A DNA stretch of 35,344 nucleotides from Mycobacteriales bacterium. GTDB taxonomy: Bacteria > Actinomycetota > Actinomycetes > Mycobacteriales > CADCTP01. Every line of letters starts with the position of its first letter. The first letter of the stretch is position 1. Where the stretch lies: contig DASYKU010000114.1 of assembly GCA_035995165.1 (NCBI GenBank), forward strand, positions 1 to 35,344, given 5' to 3'. A program made the translations under genes and the position numbers. Shown here in pieces: positions 32,050 to 35,344 of this stretch. Below the pieces are notes generated by a model. That model worked only from the letters and a program-made list of their open reading frames with translations, was not told the origin of the DNA and did not search any database.

Positions 32050-33315
32050 ATGCCGACCCCGGAGACGGAGTTCCCGGCGGAGGCCGAGGTGGTCGTGGTC
32101 GGGGCCGGGCTGGCCGGCCTCGCCGCCGCCCGCCGGCTCGCCGTGACCGGGGTCGAGGTCGTCCTCCTGGAGGCCGGCCCGACCGTCGGCGGCCGGGTCG
32201 CGACCGACGTCGTCGACGGCTTCCTCATCGACCGCGGCTTCCAGGTCTACAACACCGCCTACCCCGAGGCGGCCCGGGTCCTCGACCACGATGCGCTCGA
32301 CCTGCGCCCGTTCACGCCGGGCGCGCTGGTCCGGGTCGGCGACCGGCTGCACCGGGTGGCCGACCCGCGCCGCCGCCCGCTGGCCGCGCCCGGGACCGTG
32401 CTGGCCCCGATCGGCTCGCCCCTGGACAAGGCCCGGGTCGCGCTGCTGGCCGGCCGGGACGCGCTGCTGCCGGCCGGGCGGCTGACCGACGGCCCGGAGA
32501 CCAGCACGTACGAGGCGCTGCGGCAGCGCGGGCTCTCCGACACGGTGATCGACCGGTTCCTGCGCCCGTTGCTGGCCGGCGTCTTCCTGGAGCGGGACCT
32601 GGCCACGTCCAGCCGCTTCTTCGACCTGGTCTGGCGTACGTTCGCGCGCGGCTCGGTCTGCGTCCCGGCCGGCGGCATGCGCCGCATCCCGGACCAGCTC
32701 GCCGCCCGGCTCCCGGCCGGCACGCTCCGCCTCGGCGTGTCGGCGACAGCCGTACGCAGCGGCGAGGTGGTCACCGACCGGGGCACGATCCGGGCCCGCT
32801 CGGTGATCGTCGCCACCGACCCCGGTACGGCGGCCCGGCTGCTGCCCGGCCTGGCCGCCCCGCTGATGAACGCGGTGACGACCGTCTACCACGCCGTCGC
32901 CGAGCCGCCGGTCACCGAGCCGACCCTGGTCCTGGACGGCGAGGGCGCCGGCCCGATCGTCAACTCGGTCGTGCTGACCGCGGCGGCGCCGACCTACTCC
33001 CCTGACGAGCGCGCCCTGATCTCGACCTCGGTGCTCGGGGCGACGGCCCCGGACGACGCGGCGTTGCGGCGGGACCTGGAGCGGCTCTGGGGTGTGTCCA
33101 CTTCGGACTGGGAGACGGTCGCGGTGACCGCGGTGCCGGCCGCGCTGCCGGCCGCGCCGCCACCGCTGCGGTTGCGGCAACCGGTCGAGCTCGGCGACGG
33201 CCTGTACGTCGCCGGCGACCACCGCGACACCCCGTCCATCCAGGGTGCGATGGTGTCGGGGAAGCGGGCCGCGGCCGCGGTCCTGCGGGCACGGCGGACG
33301 GAGAGCGCGGCGTGA
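32050..33315 (+). CDS. FAD-dependent amine-oxidase/desaturase-like oxidoreductase
   Basis: The 421-residue protein begins with the FAD dinucleotide-binding motif VVVVGAGLAGLAAARRL and VVLLEAGPTVGGRVATD, as in protoporphyrinogen oxidases, phytoene desaturases and amine oxidases. FLIDRGFQVYNTAYPEA follows, then FLRPLLAGVFLERDLATSS and VPAGGMRRIPDQLAARLP. The C-terminus has GLYVAGDHRDTPSIQGAMVSGKRAAAAV, the second FAD motif. The pattern GFQVYNTAYPE is typical of an uncharacterised bacterial subgroup. ATG 32050 is chosen over the in-frame GTG at 32032 because of the -10 and the family start. Its stop overlaps the S51 peptidase start (GTGA). Substrate unknown. Confidence 0.87.
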   Translation: MPTPETEFPAEAEVVVVGAGLAGLAAARRLAVTGVEVVLLEAGPTVGGRVATDVVDGFLIDRGFQVYNTAYPEAARVLDHDALDLRPFTPGALVRVGDRLHRVADPRRRPLAAPGTVLAPIGSPLDKARVALLAGRDALLPAGRLTDGPETSTYEALRQRGLSDTVIDRFLRPLLAGVFLERDLATSSRFFDLVWRTFARGSVCVPAGGMRRIPDQLAARLPAGTLRLGVSATAVRSGEVVTDRGTIRARSVIVATDPGTAARLLPGLAAPLMNAVTTVYHAVAEPPVTEPTLVLDGEGAGPIVNSVVLTAAAPTYSPDERALISTSVLGATAPDDAALRRDLERLWGVSTSDWETVAVTAVPAALPAAPPPLRLRQPVELGDGLYVAGDHRDTPSIQGAMVSGKRAAAAVLRARRTESAA

Positions 33316-34025
33316 ACATCCTGGCGACCTCGGGCGGCTTCCGGCCCGGCCGGCGCACCGCGCTCACCGTCGGGCCGATGATCGACTACGCCTTCGAGCT
33401 GGCCGGCAACCCCGAGCGGCCCAAGTTCTGCTACGTCGGCACCGCGCTCGGCGACAACCCGTCGATGACCAAGGCCACGTACGACGCGTTCATCGGCCGG
33501 GACGTCCGGGTCTCCGCGCTGGCCGCGTTCCCGATGCCGACGGTCGACGACGTCCGGGCCCACCTGTTGGACCAGGACGTGGTCTGGGTCGGCGGCGGCA
33601 GCGTGGCCGGCCTGCTCGCGATCTGGCGGCTGCACGGCTGGGACGAGATCTTCCGCGAGGTCTGGGAGGCCGGCGTCGTGCTCGGCGGCGTGTCCGCGGG
33701 CTCGCTGTGCTGGCACATCGGCGGCACCACCGACTCGTTCGGCCCGGAGCTGCGCCCGGTGACCAACGGCCTGGCCCTGCTGCCCTACTCCAACGGCGTC
33801 CACTACGACTCGGAGGAGCAGCGCCGCCCGCTCTACCAGCAGCTGATCGCCGACGGGGTGCTGCCGGCCGGGTACGCCACCGACGACGGCGTCGGCCTGC
33901 ACTACCGCGGCACGGAGATGGTCGAGGCGGTCTCCGACCGCCCCGGCAAGAACGCCTACCGGGTCGAGCGGGGCCGCGACGGCACGGCGATCGAAGAGGT
34001 CATCACGCCCCGCGTGCTCGGGTAG
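33312..34025 (+). CDS. Peptidase E-like serine hydrolase (S51)
   Basis: The 237-residue protein matches the S51 family (peptidase E/cyanophycinase-like), which cleaves Asp-X dipeptides or related bonds. It has a class-I-glutaminase-like fold. Marks: ILATSGGF at the start, VVWVGGGSVAGLLAIWR, the nucleophile S128 in GVVLGGVSAGSLCWH, and H164 in LLPYSNGVHYDSE. These form the expected Ser-His pair with a nearby acidic residue. It is cytoplasmic, with no signal peptide. GTG 33312 overlaps the FAD gene's stop, so the two are translationally coupled. Its own end overlaps the convergent MMPL gene by 23 nt. Confidence 0.9.
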   Translation: MNILATSGGFRPGRRTALTVGPMIDYAFELAGNPERPKFCYVGTALGDNPSMTKATYDAFIGRDVRVSALAAFPMPTVDDVRAHLLDQDVVWVGGGSVAGLLAIWRLHGWDEIFREVWEAGVVLGGVSAGSLCWHIGGTTDSFGPELRPVTNGLALLPYSNGVHYDSEEQRRPLYQQLIADGVLPAGYATDDGVGLHYRGTEMVEAVSDRPGKNAYRVERGRDGTAIEEVITPRVLG

Positions 34026-35344
34026 TCGCGAGCTCTCTCTCGGCGTCCACCTGCTTGCGGGCCAGCGCGCCCGGCCACCAGACGATCCGGCCGAGGTCGT
34101 AGACCAGCGCCGGCACCAGCAGCGAGCGCACCACGATCGTGTCCAGCAGCACGCCGAACGCGACCGCGAACCCGAGCTCGGCCAGGAAGACCAGCGGCAG
34201 CACGCCGAGCACGGAGAACGTCGCCGCCAGCACCACGCCGGCCGAGGTGATCACCCCGCCGGTGACCGCGAGGCCCCGCAGCACGCCCGGCCGGGTGCCG
34301 ATCTGCAGCGTCTCTTCCCGTACCCGGGTCATGAGGAAGATGTTGTAGTCGATCCCCAGCGCCACCAGGAAAACGAACGCGAACAACGGGAACGACGTGT
34401 CCGCGCCGGCGAACTTGAACACGTGGTTGAACACCAGCGCGCAGACCCCGAGCGTCGCGGCGAACGAGAGCACCACGGTGACGATGAGCACCAGCGGCGC
34501 GACCAGCGCCCGCAGCAGCACCGCGAGCACCACGAAGATCACCACCAGCACGATCGGGATGATCACCGTGCGGTCCCGCCGGGAGGCGTCGGAGACGTCG
34601 AGGTTGATCGCGGTGAAGCCACCGACCTTCGCCTCCGCGCCGGGCACCGCGTGCACCGCCGTACGCAGCCGTACGATCGTCGCCCGGCCGCCGGCCGAGT
34701 CGGGGTTGTCCGTGAGCGTCGCGTCGATCTCGACCAGGCCGCCGACCACCTTCGGCGCGGACGCCGGGGCGGTCGCGCCGGCCTCGGTCAGGTACGCGAC
34801 CTGGGACACCCCCGGCACGGCCCGGGCCGCCGCCAGCACGGCGTCCCCGCCGGACTGCCGGGCGATGATCACCGCCGGGCTGCCGATGCCGGCCGGGAAG
34901 TGCCGCTCCAGCGCCTGCTCCCCGACGACCGACTCCGGGCTGGTCGTGAACGACTGGCTCTGCGAGATCCCGCTCACCCGCAGCTGCGTGATCCCGAACG
35001 CCAGCGCGATCAGCGCCAGCGTCACCACCGCCGCCGTGGGGCGCCCGTGCCGGCCGACGAACCGGGCCACCCGGCCCCAGATCCCCGTCGTCTCGGTCGA
35101 CTCCGAGCCGAACTGCGGCACGAACGGCCAGAACGCCCGCCGCCCGGCCAGCGCGAGCAGCGTCGGCAGCAGCGTGAGCATCGCCGACATCGTCGCGGCG
35201 ATGCCGAGCGCGGCGACCGGCCCGAGGCTCTTGTTCGAGGACAGGTCCGAGACCAGCAGGCAGAGCAGGCCGAGGATGACCGTGACGCCGGAGGCGAGGA
35301 CGGCCGGCCCGGCACCGCGCAGGGCCGCCCCCATCGCCTCGTAC
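34003..35344 (-). CDS. MMPL-family transporter, C-terminal part (cut by window end)
   Basis: The frame stays open past base 35344 (YEAMGAALRGAG upstream of the first in-window ATG), so about the last 446 residues of an RND-superfamily MMPL protein are seen. It shows the end of the first membrane half (AVLASGVTVILGLLCLLVSD ... TLLPTLLALAGRRAFWP), an extracytoplasmic domain, and the second membrane half (VIIPIVLVVIFVVLAVLLRAL, VVLSFAATLGVCALVF). The hallmark FLVALGIDYNIFLMTRVREE carries the proton-relay Asp-Tyr pair. The end is LLVPALVYDLGRIVWWPG followed by a basic tail. MMPL proteins export lipids or drugs; the cargo is unknown. It converges on and overlaps the S51 gene. Confidence 0.93.
   Translation of the reverse strand, partial: YEAMGAALRGAGPAVLASGVTVILGLLCLLVSDLSSNKSLGPVAALGIAATMSAMLTLLPTLLALAGRRAFWPFVPQFGSESTETTGIWGRVARFVGRHGRPTAAVVTLALIALAFGITQLRVSGISQSQSFTTSPESVVGEQALERHFPAGIGSPAVIIARQSGGDAVLAAARAVPGVSQVAYLTEAGATAPASAPKVVGGLVEIDATLTDNPDSAGGRATIVRLRTAVHAVPGAEAKVGGFTAINLDVSDASRRDRTVIIPIVLVVIFVVLAVLLRALVAPLVLIVTVVLSFAATLGVCALVFNHVFKFAGADTSFPLFAFVFLVALGIDYNIFLMTRVREETLQIGTRPGVLRGLAVTGGVITSAGVVLAATFSVLGVLPLVFLAELGFAVAFGVLLDTIVVRSLLVPALVYDLGRIVWWPGALARKQVDAERELATTRARGA

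Noticed and set aside
1-35344. Search for tRNA, rRNA, insertion sequences, integrases, attachment sites or prophage genes
   Set aside because: Reading both strands I found none that I could support.

Overview
The window is high-GC DNA (above 70% G+C by eye) packed with short-spaced genes, many starting with GTG. This and the gene content point to an actinomycete (Actinomycetota). The order qcrCAB / ctaF-ctaC / asnB / adoK / A-type Fe-S carrier / glycerate kinase / DUF3043 / cobT / gcvT / pepA / E2 acyltransferase / TIGR01777 matches, from memory, the Mycobacterium tuberculosis Rv2193-Rv2216 stretch and its Streptomyces counterpart. This is therefore a chromosomal core region. Accessory genes are inserted into it: the cysteine desulfurase-TusA pair, a GNAT gene, the ArsR-hydrolase pair, nadA, an aldo/keto reductase, and the SDR/FAD/S51/MMPL block. 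I cannot name the genus.

Layout. 1-1640: a decayed LacI-family regulator, a stand-alone Lrp ligand-binding domain, and a sucrase/ferredoxin-like Fe-S protein under a DtxR/IdeR-type iron box, closed by a long hairpin. 1649-3327 (minus): trpD, an atypical receiver domain and a 58-residue Cys-rich protein. 3764-7969 (plus): ctaE-qcrC-qcrA-qcrB with overlapping stops and starts. 8244-10734 (minus): a winged-helix DNA glycosylase-like gene, ctaF and ctaC. No ctaD (oxidase subunit I) is present. 10862-15007 (plus): cysteine desulfurase-TusA, a GNAT protein and asnB. 15082-18385 (minus): a VOC remnant, adoK, an ErpA-type Fe-S carrier and glycerate kinase. 18400-19861 (minus): alpha/beta hydrolase and ArsR-type regulator, facing nadA across two palindromic operators. 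21320-24340: DUF3043, aldo/keto reductase, a 68-residue protein (minus) and cobT. 24337-30166: gcvT (minus), pepA, lpdA and sucB/dlaT. 30238-34025: TIGR01777 epimerase, SDR, FAD oxidoreductase and S51 peptidase. 34003-end (minus): the C-terminal part of an MMPL transporter.

How the genes fit together. CtaE, QcrC, QcrA, QcrB, CtaF and CtaC are subunits of the actinobacterial bcc-aa3 respiratory supercomplex. LpdA and the lipoyl E2 belong to the 2-oxoacid dehydrogenases, and GcvT to glycine cleavage. An iron-sulfur theme recurs: Rieske protein, ErpA-type carrier, [4Fe-4S] NadA, the iron-boxed ferredoxin-like protein, and a sulfur-mobilising desulfurase-TusA pair.

Two regulatory patterns recur. 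About nine genes have a TANNNT -10 hexamer exactly 6 or 7 nt before the start codon, which is the signature of leaderless mRNAs. Four gene ends carry perfect 16-17 bp hairpins without a U-tract. I see no tRNA, rRNA, CRISPR array, insertion sequence or prophage. I see no clearly new multi-gene system. The least ordinary parts are the ArsR double operator, the iron-boxed ferredoxin-like gene, the receiver/Cys-rich pair beside the respiratory cluster, and the HxQ glycosylase-like gene.
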